DNA of 64,000 nucleotides from Streptomyces sp. NRRL WC-3605 (GTDB lineage Bacteria > Actinomycetota > Actinomycetes > Streptomycetales > Streptomycetaceae), in the NCBI RefSeq assembly GCF_001509795.1, contig NZ_LLZN01000073.1, positions 41,629 through 105,628 of the forward strand. The letters are read 5' to 3'. The notes under the pieces are model-generated. The model worked only from the letters and a program-made list of their open reading frames with translations, had not been told where the DNA came from and did no database searches. Made by a program: the position numbers and the translations under genes. Positions 27,141 to 36,687 of this stretch are shown here, piece by piece. Numbering within the stretch: the stretch's first letter is position 1; the number at the start of each line of letters is the position of its first letter.

Positions 27141-27974
27141 CTATTCTTCCACGGCCTCGGTCCTGCGCCAAAATCGGCCGAACCGCTCACCGTCCGGGTC
27201 GGGCATCCAGCCCAGGATGGAGAGCATCTCGCGGTCCTTCTTGTCGAAGGCGGCGGGCTCGCAGCGTTCGATCAGGTCAGGGCGGTTGGCCGTGGTGCGC
27301 CGCAGCGCCTCGTCGCGGCGCCAGCGGGCGATCTTCCCGTGGTGGCCGCTGAGCAGCACCTCAGGGATGTCCCGGCCGCGCCACTCGGGCGGCTTGGTGT
27401 AGACGGGGCCCTCCAGCAGGCTCGCCATGGCACCGGGCGCGAAGGAGTCGTCGCGGTGCGACTCGGCGTTGCCGAGGACGCCGGGCAGCAGCCGGGCCAC
27501 GGCCTCGGTGATCACGAGGACGGCCGCCTCGCCGCCGGCGAGGACGTAGTCGCCGATGGACACCTCGTGCACGGGCATCCGGGTGCCGTACTCGTCGATG
27601 ACGCGGCGGTCGATGCCCTCGTAGCGGGCCGGGGTGAAGATCAGCCAGGGCCGCTCGGACAGTTCGACGGCGAGTTCCTGGGTGAAGGGCCGCCCGCTGG
27701 GGGTGGGGACGATCAGGGTGGGCTCGCCGGCGCCGCTCTCGTAGCCGTCGGCCAGGACGGAGTCGAGCGCGTCGCCCCAGGGCTCGGTCTTCATGACCAT
27801 GCCGGGGCCGCCGCCGTACGGGGTGTCGTCGACCGTGTTGTGGCGGTCGTGGGTCCACCCGCGCAGGTCGTGCACCTGGACGTTCAGCTGCCCCCGCGCG
27901 CGGGCCTTGCCGACGAGCGAGACGTTCAGCGGGTCCAGGTACTCCGGGAAGATCGTGAGGACGTCGAGCCGCAT
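27141..27974 (-). CDS. trmD: tRNA (guanine-37-N1) methyltransferase
   Basis: 277 aa SPOUT-class enzyme forming m1G37 next to the anticodon of tRNAs reading CNN codons, which prevents +1 frameshifting. Start [20 protein letters not shown], substrate loop DDTPYGGGPGMVMK, the trefoil-knot AdoMet site (IFTPARYEGIDRRV, then SIGDYVLAGGEAAVLVI) and SYTKP-like VYTKPPEWRGRDIPEVLLSG are present. The ATG overlaps the rimM stop by one base. Confidence 0.95.
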   Translation of the reverse strand: MRLDVLTIFPEYLDPLNVSLVGKARARGQLNVQVHDLRGWTHDRHNTVDDTPYGGGPGMVMKTEPWGDALDSVLADGYESGAGEPTLIVPTPSGRPFTQELAVELSERPWLIFTPARYEGIDRRVIDEYGTRMPVHEVSIGDYVLAGGEAAVLVITEAVARLLPGVLGNAESHRDDSFAPGAMASLLEGPVYTKPPEWRGRDIPEVLLSGHHGKIARWRRDEALRRTTANRPDLIERCEPAAFDKKDREMLSILGWMPDPDGERFGRFWRRTEAVEE

Positions 27975-28525
27975 CAGCTCTCGGCCTCCGCGTCCCGGGA
28001 CGAGGCGATCTCCGCCTGGTCGTCGATGAGACCGGGCGGCGGGGTGATGACGGCCCGCTGCTCCTCCAGGTCGATCTCGGTGACGATCTCGGAGACGAAG
28101 GGGATCATCACCTCGCTCCCGTCGGGCCGTTCGACGATGAACAGGTCCTGGGTGGGCAGGTGCGAGATCTCGGTGATGCGGCCGACCTCGACGCCGTCCG
28201 CGGTGACCACGTCCAGGTCCATGAGCTGGTGGTCGTAGTACTCGTCCTCCTCCTCGGGCAGCTCGTCGGGGTCGACGTCCGCGATCAGGAGGGTGTTGCG
28301 CAGGGCCTCGGCGCCGGTGCGGTCGCGTACGCCCTCGAAGCGCAGCAGGAGGCGTCCGCTGTGGACGCGGCCGCTCTCGATGGTGAGGGGTCCCGTGGAG
28401 GCGGGATCGGTGGCGAGCACGGCTCCGGGCGCGAGCCGCAGCTCCGGCTCGTCGGTGCGTACCTCGACGGTGACCTCGCCCTTGATGCCGTGGGCCCGGC
28501 CGATCCGTCCGACTACCAGCTGCAC
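27974..28525 (-). CDS. rimM: 16S rRNA processing protein RimM
   Basis: 183 aa assembly factor that binds S19 and helps mature the 30S head. N-terminal beta-barrel ([20 protein letters not shown]) and PRC-barrel C-terminal half ([37 protein letters not shown]). Acidic linker [14 protein letters not shown] in between. Coupled to trmD by a one-base overlap. Confidence 0.93.
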   Translation of the reverse strand: MQLVVGRIGRAHGIKGEVTVEVRTDEPELRLAPGAVLATDPASTGPLTIESGRVHSGRLLLRFEGVRDRTGAEALRNTLLIADVDPDELPEEEDEYYDHQLMDLDVVTADGVEVGRITEISHLPTQDLFIVERPDGSEVMIPFVSEIVTEIDLEEQRAVITPPPGLIDDQAEIASSRDAEAES

Positions 28526-28575
28526 GTGTCCAATCTCCTGTCGTGTGCCTGCGGCATGACTGCGTATACGACTAC

Positions 28576-28609
28576 GGGCCGGGGACGGCCGAGTGGCCCT
28601 CCCCGGCCC
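28576..28609 (-). terminator. intercistronic hairpin between khpA and rimM
   Basis: A 10-bp stem (gggccgggga at 28576-28585, complement at 28600-28609) with an inner ggcc/ggcc pairing in the loop. It could attenuate or protect the rpsP-khpA part of the transcript. Confidence 0.55.
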
Positions 28610-28630
28610 GAGCCGGTGCTGTGTTCGGCG

Positions 28631-28870
28631 TCAGCGGACGTGGTCCACGTCGACGAGGTCGACGCGGACACCGCGGCCGCCGATGGCGCCCACGACGGTG
28701 CGCAGAGCGCGTGCGGTGCGGCCGTTGCGGCCGATCACCTTGCCGAGGTCGTCGGGGTGGACCCGGACCTCCAGCACGCGCCCGCGGCGCAGGTTGCGCG
28801 AGGCGACCTGCACATCGTCAGGGTTGTCGACGATGCCCTTCACGAGGTGCTCGAGAGCCTCCTCGAGCAT
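28631..28870 (-). CDS. khpA: KH-domain RNA-binding protein KhpA
   Basis: 79 aa with one KH domain. The GxxG-type loop is GRNGRTARALRTVVGAI, preceded by the VRVHPDDLGKVI strand-helix. KhpA pairs with a second KH/Jag protein in other bacteria to bind small RNAs and affect cell division; whether that holds in Streptomyces is unknown. It lies 2 nt after the rpsP stop, so it is co-transcribed with S16. Confidence 0.92.
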   Translation of the reverse strand: MLEEALEHLVKGIVDNPDDVQVASRNLRRGRVLEVRVHPDDLGKVIGRNGRTARALRTVVGAIGGRGVRVDLVDVDHVR

Positions 28871-28872
28871 GC

Positions 28873-29292
28873 TCAGGCCTCGGCCGACTCGGACTCGGCC
28901 GGGGCCTCGTCCTTCTTCTCCGCCTTCTTCTTCTGGGTGATCGCCTCACCCTTGCCCTCGTCGTCGCCACCGAGGGCCTCGAACGACGGGCGCGCCTTCT
29001 TGGGCTCGGCGGTCAGCAGCGGAGCCGGGGCGGGCTCGCCCTTGAACTTCTGCCAGTCGCCGGTCTTCTTCAGGATGGCGAGGACCGGCTCGGTCGGCTG
29101 CGCGCCGACACCCAGCCAGTACGCCACGCGCTCGGCGTCCACCTCGATGACCGACGGGTTGTAGGTCGGGTGGTACTTGCCGATCTCCTCGATCGCACGG
29201 CCGTCACGACGGGTACGGGAGTCGGCGACGACGATGCGGTAGTGAGGCGAACGGATCTTGCCCAGACGCTTCAGCTTGATCTTGACTGCCAC
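28873..29292 (-). CDS. rpsP: 30S ribosomal protein S16
   Basis: 139 aa. S16 core in the first 85 residues ([37 protein letters not shown]). The remaining 50 residues are a charged Glu/Ala/Lys-rich tail ([19 protein letters not shown]), longer than E. coli S16 but usual in Streptomyces. Heads the rpsP-khpA-rimM-trmD cluster. Promoter in the 384-bp upstream gap. Confidence 0.95.
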   Translation of the reverse strand: MAVKIKLKRLGKIRSPHYRIVVADSRTRRDGRAIEEIGKYHPTYNPSVIEVDAERVAYWLGVGAQPTEPVLAILKKTGDWQKFKGEPAPAPLLTAEPKKARPSFEALGGDDEGKGEAITQKKKAEKKDEAPAESESAEA

Positions 29293-29493
29293 TGGAGTGG
29301 GTTCTCCTGGATTTGACGTGGTTGGGCACGGCAGGACTGCCGCGTGGGGTTGCGGTACCCGAGTGCCCGATGGACGCGTCAGCCGGAGGAGAGAGGGGTC
29401 CTGTGCGGCTGTCGAGTACAGCTAGCCATTGTGCCACACCCGGCGGGTCGCTTCCGGCCGCGGGCGGCCGGCCCCGCGCGGGCATGCCGAAGG

Positions 29494-29515
29494 GGCACCC
29501 GGCGGTCCGGGTGCC
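29494..29515. terminator. 9-bp GC hairpin upstream of rpsP
   Basis: ggcacccgg (29494-29502) pairs with ccgggtgcc (29507-29515) across a 4-nt loop. Compact terminator-like element downstream of the SprT-like gene. Confidence 0.6.
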
Positions 29516-29548
29516 GTGAGCATCGGCCACGAACAGCCCGACGCCGCG

Positions 29549-29613
29549 GGGTGCCGCCGTGACCCGGCCGTGCCGTCCTCGACGGGACGGCAGCCCGGCT
29601 CACGGCGGCACCC
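29549..29613. terminator. large two-tier hairpin downstream of the SprT-like gene
   Basis: A 14-bp outer stem (gggtgccgccgtga at 29549-29562, complement at 29600-29613) encloses a second stem gccgtcc/ggacggc (29572-29578 with 29585-29591). The structure lies 64 nt past the SprT-like gene stop and is the most likely terminator for it. Confidence 0.65.
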
Positions 29614-29676
29614 GCCTCGCCCCGCGTCCCTGACCGGCAGCCACGAGATGCCGGTGCCGGACGCCGTGCGAGCGCG

Positions 29677-30273
29677 TCACGCCGCTCCCATGACCTCCGG
29701 GATGCGGAACGGCTTGCCGCAGCCGCCGCACACGATGGGGGCCTGGGCGAGGACCGAGGGGACGACGCGGACGTTGCGGCCGCAGTCGCAGACCGCCTTG
29801 ACGCGGACGCCGCCTCCGGAGGAGCCGTGCCGGGCGGCCGGGCCCCGGAAGGTCCTGCCGGTGTCCGAGGAGGTCGCCGCCGTGTGGGCCTTGAGCGCCC
29901 GCTGGAGGCGCTCGATGGTCGGGCGGTACCGGCGCTTGGCCTCGGGGTTGAGCGTGACCAGGGAGAAACCGCTGCTCGGGTGCGGCTCCTCGGGATGGTC
30001 CAGGCCCAGCTCCTCGGCGATGGTGAGGAATCTGCGGTTGTGGTAGCGGCCGGCCCGGGACGTGTCCCGGATGCCGCGCGCGGCGGCGATGCCATGGACT
30101 GCCTCATGGAGCAGTCGCTCGAAGGAGAGTTCGTGACCGCAGGCGGACGACGACTCCCCGATCAGGGACTCTGGCGCGGCGAGATCCGGCAGCTCGGGGT
30201 GGTACCGCTGAATGTCGGCCCACGCCTGCGCCAGCTCCGCGGCGAGAACAGGTGGTGTCTGTGTCGTGCTCAC
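29677..30273 (-). CDS. SprT-like zinc-metalloprotease-fold protein
   Basis: 198 aa. The active-site helix LLHEAVHGIAAARG has the HExxH zinc motif, about residue 65, followed by YHNRRFLTIAEELGL as in SprT/Spartan-like domains. The C-terminus has a zinc ribbon: CDCGRNVRV then CGGCGKPFRIP. SprT-type proteins cleave DNA-protein crosslinks in eukaryotes; the bacterial role is unknown. GTG 30273 is chosen; an in-frame upstream codon at 30336 would add an unlikely extension. Single gene, with a strong terminator after it. Confidence 0.8.
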   Translation of the reverse strand: MSTTQTPPVLAAELAQAWADIQRYHPELPDLAAPESLIGESSSACGHELSFERLLHEAVHGIAAARGIRDTSRAGRYHNRRFLTIAEELGLDHPEEPHPSSGFSLVTLNPEAKRRYRPTIERLQRALKAHTAATSSDTGRTFRGPAARHGSSGGGVRVKAVCDCGRNVRVVPSVLAQAPIVCGGCGKPFRIPEVMGAA

Positions 30274-30533
30274 GTAATGACAACGAGCCGGGGTGCCGCT
30301 GTGTTCCGATTCCAGGGCATCCCAAATAATTTGCACGTACCCGTCAGTCGGGAATGATGCGCACCGACGAGGGCGGGTGCGCTGATCTGCGGAGAAAGCC
30401 TTACAGCTCGTACCAAGCCGGTGCGTAGCCTGACGTACGACCCGGCGCGTAGGGCGGATCCAGACGCGGTCACCCCTGTGATGGGCGTATGCGCAAGAGG
30501 CGTTTCGGCCGCTGTCGCTCCCCCGGCGTCATC

Positions 30534-31949
30534 TCAGTAAGCGCGCGCGACTACCGCGACGTTACCGGGTGCGTCCTCGGCGTCCGGCACCGACCCGTCC
30601 CCGGCGACCAGACACCGTACGGTCACCGCCTGCTCGGCCAGCCTGGCCTCGCCCTCCGGGCCTAGCGCGGCCCACGACAGGCGTGCCCAGCCGCCGCCCG
30701 CCACCGCCTCGACGGCCTCCTCGGCACTCGCCACGTCCGCGGTGCGCGAGGCGCGGCGCTCACGCGACTGCGTCAGCAGCAGCGCCTGGTCCTCCTCCAG
30801 GAGCGCGGGCAGCCGGACCGGCAGCGCGTCGAGCGCGATCGGCTCCTTGCCGCCGGGGATGCGCCGGGCCAGCATCGCCGTGCCGTTCTCCAGGTCACGG
30901 GGGCCGATCTCGACGCGGGCCGGTACGCCCTTGAGCTCCCAGTCCACGATCCGGCGGCCGAAGGGGGTGTCCGTGCGGTCGTCGACCTGGACCCGCAGAC
31001 CGGCCGCGGCGAGCCGGGCGCCGACCTCCCGGACCGTGGCCAGAACCGGTTCGTCACCCTTCACCGCGACCACGACGACCTGGGTCTGCGCGAGTCTCGG
31101 CGGGACGCGCAGGCCGTCGTCGTCGCCGTGCATCATCACCAGCGCGCCGATCATGCGGGTGGTCGAGCCCCAGGACGTCTGCCAGACCAGTTCCTGCCGG
31201 CCCTCCGCGGAGAGATAGCGCGTGTCGAACGCCTTGGCGAAGTTCTGGCCCAGTTCATGGCTGGTGGCCATCTGGAGTGCCTTGCCGTCGCCCATCATGC
31301 CTTCGAGCGTGAGGGTGTTGACGGCTCCGGCGAAGCGCTCCTTCGTGGTCTTGCGGCCGGGGAGGACGTCCATGGCGAGGACGTTCACCATGAAGTCCTC
31401 GTAGACCTCGCGGTGGATGCGGGCGGCGAAGTCGCGGGCCTCCTCGTAGGTGGCGTGCGCGGTGTGGCCCTCCTGCCACAGGAACTCGGTCGTGCGCAGG
31501 AACAGGCGCGGGCGCAGCTCCCAACGCACCACGTTCGCCCACTGGTTGATCAGCAGCGGCAGATCGCGGTAGCTCTGCACCCACTTGGCGAAGTACTCGT
31601 TGACGATCATCTCGGAGGTGGGGCGGACCACGGCGGGCTCCTCCAGCTCCTTGCCGCCGCCGTGCGTGACCACCGCGAGTTCGGGCGCGAACCCCTCGAC
31701 GTGGTCGGCCTCCCGGGCCAGCGAGGACTGCGGGATCAGCACCGGGAAGTACGCGTTCTGCGTGCCGGTCGCCTTGATGCGGGCGTCCATCTCGGCCTGC
31801 ATGCGCTCCCACAGGCCGTACCCGTACGGCCTGATGACCATGGTGCCGCGCACCGGTCCGTTGTCGGCCAGCTCCGCCTTGGCGACCAGATCCTGGTACC
31901 AGCGCGGGAAGTCGTCGGCCCGGGGCGTGAGTACGGGTGCCTTCACCAT
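30534..31949 (-). CDS. proS: prolyl-tRNA synthetase, archaeal/eukaryotic type
   Basis: 471 aa class II synthetase without the bacterial editing insertion, i.e. the ProS-type-3 form. Class II motif 2 is in RWELRPRLFLRTTEFLWQEG, and the proline-site TSEMIVNEYFAKW and THELGQNFAKAF-like SHELGQNFAKAF precede the motif 3 region (WGSTTRMIGALVMMHGDDDG). An anticodon-binding domain and a C-terminal segment follow. ATG 31949. Many Streptomyces carry this alongside a bacterial-type ProRS, so it may be a second copy with different inhibitor sensitivity; the other copy is not in this window. Confidence 0.9.
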   Translation of the reverse strand: MVKAPVLTPRADDFPRWYQDLVAKAELADNGPVRGTMVIRPYGYGLWERMQAEMDARIKATGTQNAYFPVLIPQSSLAREADHVEGFAPELAVVTHGGGKELEEPAVVRPTSEMIVNEYFAKWVQSYRDLPLLINQWANVVRWELRPRLFLRTTEFLWQEGHTAHATYEEARDFAARIHREVYEDFMVNVLAMDVLPGRKTTKERFAGAVNTLTLEGMMGDGKALQMATSHELGQNFAKAFDTRYLSAEGRQELVWQTSWGSTTRMIGALVMMHGDDDGLRVPPRLAQTQVVVVAVKGDEPVLATVREVGARLAAAGLRVQVDDRTDTPFGRRIVDWELKGVPARVEIGPRDLENGTAMLARRIPGGKEPIALDALPVRLPALLEEDQALLLTQSRERRASRTADVASAEEAVEAVAGGGWARLSWAALGPEGEARLAEQAVTVRCLVAGDGSVPDAEDAPGNVAVVARAY

Positions 31950-32147
31950 GACGGGATCGTACGGCCTCCGATTACCGGAATGTGAATTTTGGCCACGGAC
32001 ACGGGGAAGCCACAAGCAGGGCCCCGCAACCCCTGGACGCGGGGACGGGCGCGGAGTTACCTGGCATACGGGGGGAGCGCGAGCGCATGCCACGGGGGCG
32101 ACGGAAGCGGGCATCGCGACAACTCTCGGCGGATTGGGGCGCTTTAC

Positions 32148-33002
32148 ATGACACCTACGCTCGTGCGGCAGCGTCTGCCTCGCGCGGGCCGGGCACCTCG
32201 CGTGGACCCGTGTGCACGCGCGCGTGACTGGTCCGAGATCCAGGAGCGGATGCTGGTCCCGCTCCACGAGGCGGTCTACGAGCGCTTGGAGGTGGGTCCC
32301 GGCAGCAGGCTGCTGGGCCTGGGTTGCGGCAGCGGACTCGCCCTGCTGACGGCGGCGTCCAGAGGCGCCGCCGTCACCGGCGTCGAGACGTCCGCCCCCG
32401 AGCGGCTGGCTCTGGCGCGGCAGCGGCTGCTCCCCGCGAACGGGGACGCACACGCGCGGAGCGCACCGCGGCTCGTCGACACCCTGGAGGACGCGCGGGA
32501 GGCGGGGTCGCCGGCGTTCACGGTCGTGACCGCCTTCGAGCCCATCGGGTGCCTGGCGGGCGACGGGGAGGGGCTGGCCGGTCTGCTGGCGTCCGCGACG
32601 CCGCTCGCCGGGCGGGGCGCGCCGGTGGTGCTGGCGGGCTGGGGGCCGCCCGAGCGCTGTGCGACCTCGTCGGTGCTGCGGGTCGCCACGAAGCTGGCCG
32701 ATCCGCTGCGGGGCGCGGGCAGTTGGCGTCCGGCGCTGCGGGACGACCTGGAGGAGGTCGCCCAGCGGGCGGGGCTGCGGATCGACGGCTCGGGGCGGGT
32801 GGCCTGCCCGTTCGGGTACGCGGACGTGGACAGCGCCGTGCGCGGGCTGCTCTCGACGGGGCTGTTCGACGCGGCGATCACGGCGACGGACCAGGTGCAG
32901 GTCGACAAGGAGCTGACGGAGGCGCTGCATCCGCATCAGCGGCGGGACGGGACGGTGTGGATGCCGAACGTCTTCCGGTACCTCGTCGCGCGCGTGCCGT
33001 GA
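32148..33002 (+). CDS. SAM-dependent methyltransferase
   Basis: 284 aa with a Rossmann-type class I core: motif I LLGLGCGSGLALLTAA (about 55-70) and VTGVETSAPERLALARQR with the acidic ribose-binding Glu. In many class I enzymes motif I reads VLDxGCGxG, whereas here the Asp is Gly, so cofactor binding may be modified. Substrate not identifiable. ATG 32148 is chosen; longer in-frame starts exist from 31989. Divergent from proS and convergent with ftsH, with only 19 bp before the ftsH stop. Confidence 0.75.
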   Translation: MTPTLVRQRLPRAGRAPRVDPCARARDWSEIQERMLVPLHEAVYERLEVGPGSRLLGLGCGSGLALLTAASRGAAVTGVETSAPERLALARQRLLPANGDAHARSAPRLVDTLEDAREAGSPAFTVVTAFEPIGCLAGDGEGLAGLLASATPLAGRGAPVVLAGWGPPERCATSSVLRVATKLADPLRGAGSWRPALRDDLEEVAQRAGLRIDGSGRVACPFGYADVDSAVRGLLSTGLFDAAITATDQVQVDKELTEALHPHQRRDGTVWMPNVFRYLVARVP

Positions 33003-33021
33003 ACGCGGCCGCCCCGGTCCG

Positions 33022-34959
<1,938 letters not shown>

Positions 34960-34995
34960 ATCTGGACGTTACGGCAGTCGCCGGGCCTCGGCATG

Positions 34996-35035
34996 CGCAG
35001 AGGGCGCCTCTCCCGGAGGAGGGGCGCCCTCTGCG
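34996..35035 (-). terminator. terminator after ffh
   Basis: A 13-bp perfect stem (cgcagagggcgcc at 34996-35008, complement at 35023-35035) with a 14-nt loop, 14 nt past the ffh stop codon and just upstream of ftsH. Confidence 0.8.
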
Positions 35036-35049
35036 ACGTACGGGAGCGG

Positions 35050-36603
35050 TCAGCCCATGAACTTCTTGAACTCGTCCGGGAGCTCGAAGTCCTTGCCGGG
35101 CTGCTGGCCGGGCACCCCGAAGGCCCCGCCGCCCTGCGCGGCGGCGGCGCGGCGGGCGGCCTCCTCCTGCTCCTGCTGCTTGCGCTTCATCGGGTTGCCG
35201 GAGCGCTGCTTGCCCTTGGCCTTCTTCGGCTGCTTCTTGGTGCGGCCGGGGCCGCCACCCATGCCCGGAATCCCCGGCATGCCGGGCATTCCGCCGCCCT
35301 GGGCCATGCGGGACATCATCTTGCGGGCCTCGAAGAACCGCTCGACCAGGTTCTTGACGGCGCTGACCTCGACGCCGGAGCCCTTGGCGATACGGGCGCG
35401 GCGGGAGCCGTTGATGATCGTCGGTTCCTGGCGCTCGGCCGGGGTCATCGACTTGATGATCGCGGCGGTGCGGTCGACGTCCCGCTCGTCCAGGTTGTTG
35501 ATCTGGTCCTTGATCTGGCCCATGCCGGGCAGCATGCCGAGCAGCTTGCTGATGCTGCCCATCTTCCGGACCTGCTCCATCTGGGCCAGGAAGTCGTCCA
35601 GGGTGAAGTCCTGGCCCTTCTTGGACGCCAGCTTGGAGGCCATCTTCTCGGCCTCTTCCTGACTGAACGTCTTCTCCGCCTGCTCGATCAGGGTGAGCAG
35701 GTCACCCATGTCGAGGATGCGGGAGGCCATCCGGTCGGGGTGGAAGGCGTCGAACTCGTCGAGCTTCTCGCCGTTGGAGGCGAACATGATCGGCTTGCCG
35801 GTGATCTGCCGGATCGACAGGGCGGCACCACCGCGGGCGTCGCCGTCGAGCTTGGAGAGCACCACGCCGTCGAAGCCGACGCCGTCGCGGAAGGCCTCGG
35901 CGGTGTTGACCGCGTCCTGACCGATCATCGCGTCGACGACGAAGAGGATCTCGTCCGGGGAGACGGCGTCGCGGATGTCCGCGGCCTGCTGCATCATCTC
36001 CTGGTCGATGCCGAGGCGGCCGGCGGTGTCGACGATCACGATGTCGTGGACGCGGGCCTTGGCGAAGTCGATGGAGTCCTTGGCGACCTTGACCGGGTCG
36101 CCGACGCCGTTGCCCGGCTCGGGCGCGTAGACCGCGACACCGGCGCGCTCGGCGACGACGCTGAGCTGGTTCACGGCGTTGGGGCGCTGGAGGTCACAGG
36201 CGACGAGCAGCGGCGAGTGGCCCTGCTCCTTCAGCCAGCGGCCGAGCTTGCCCGCGAGGGTGGTCTTACCGGCACCCTGCAGACCGGCCAGCATGATCAC
36301 GGTGGGCGGCTGCTTGGCGAAGCGCAGCCGGCGGGTCTCGCCGCCGAGGATCGTGACGAGCTCGTCATTGACGATCTTCAGGACCTGCTGGGCCGGGTTC
36401 AGCGCCTTGGAGACCTCGGCGCCGAGCGCGCGCTCCTTGACGTTCTTGATGAACGTCCGCACGACGGGCAGCGCCACGTCGGCTTCGAGGAGCGCGATAC
36501 GGATCTCGCGCGCGGTGGCGTCGATGTCCGCTTCGGAGAGCCGTCCCTTGCCACGCAGGTTCTTGAAGGTCGCTGAGAGGCGATCGGAAAGAGTATCGAA
36601 CAC
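35050..36603 (-). CDS. ffh: signal recognition particle protein Ffh (SRP54)
   Basis: 517 aa GTPase that binds signal anchors on nascent chains with 4.5S RNA and docks with FtsY, which lies about 7.5 kb away. N domain helices (FDTLSDRLSATFKNLRGKG), G domain with GLQGAGKTTLAGKL (G1), DTAGRLGIDQ (G3) and SKLDGDARGGAAL (G4). Methionine-rich M domain (GMLPGMGQIKD, then FFEARKMMSRMAQGGGMPGM) and a basic, Gln-rich tail. GTG 36603 start. Confidence 0.95.
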   Translation of the reverse strand: MFDTLSDRLSATFKNLRGKGRLSEADIDATAREIRIALLEADVALPVVRTFIKNVKERALGAEVSKALNPAQQVLKIVNDELVTILGGETRRLRFAKQPPTVIMLAGLQGAGKTTLAGKLGRWLKEQGHSPLLVACDLQRPNAVNQLSVVAERAGVAVYAPEPGNGVGDPVKVAKDSIDFAKARVHDIVIVDTAGRLGIDQEMMQQAADIRDAVSPDEILFVVDAMIGQDAVNTAEAFRDGVGFDGVVLSKLDGDARGGAALSIRQITGKPIMFASNGEKLDEFDAFHPDRMASRILDMGDLLTLIEQAEKTFSQEEAEKMASKLASKKGQDFTLDDFLAQMEQVRKMGSISKLLGMLPGMGQIKDQINNLDERDVDRTAAIIKSMTPAERQEPTIINGSRRARIAKGSGVEVSAVKNLVERFFEARKMMSRMAQGGGMPGMPGIPGMGGGPGRTKKQPKKAKGKQRSGNPMKRKQQEQEEAARRAAAAQGGGAFGVPGQQPGKDFELPDEFKKFMG

Positions 36604-36687
36604 GGCGCTCGCGGTCCTCGGGGTCGGTGGCAGCTGGGAATCGCCCTCCAGGGTATCCCGGCGACACAGGTGGCCGGGATCCCCCGG

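Larger units (their letters stand above)
29293..29676. other. non-coding gap between SprT-like gene and rpsP, with two strong hairpins
   Basis: 384 bp with no credible gene. It holds the presumed rpsP promoter near the rpsP side and two strong hairpins (listed separately). I could not identify a clear -35/-10 pair. Confidence 0.5.

Noticed and set aside
32148..33002. An upstream start extending the methyltransferase to 31989
   Set aside because: The added 53 residues are Arg/Gly-rich and overlap the proS upstream region; ATG 32148 begins at the folded part.
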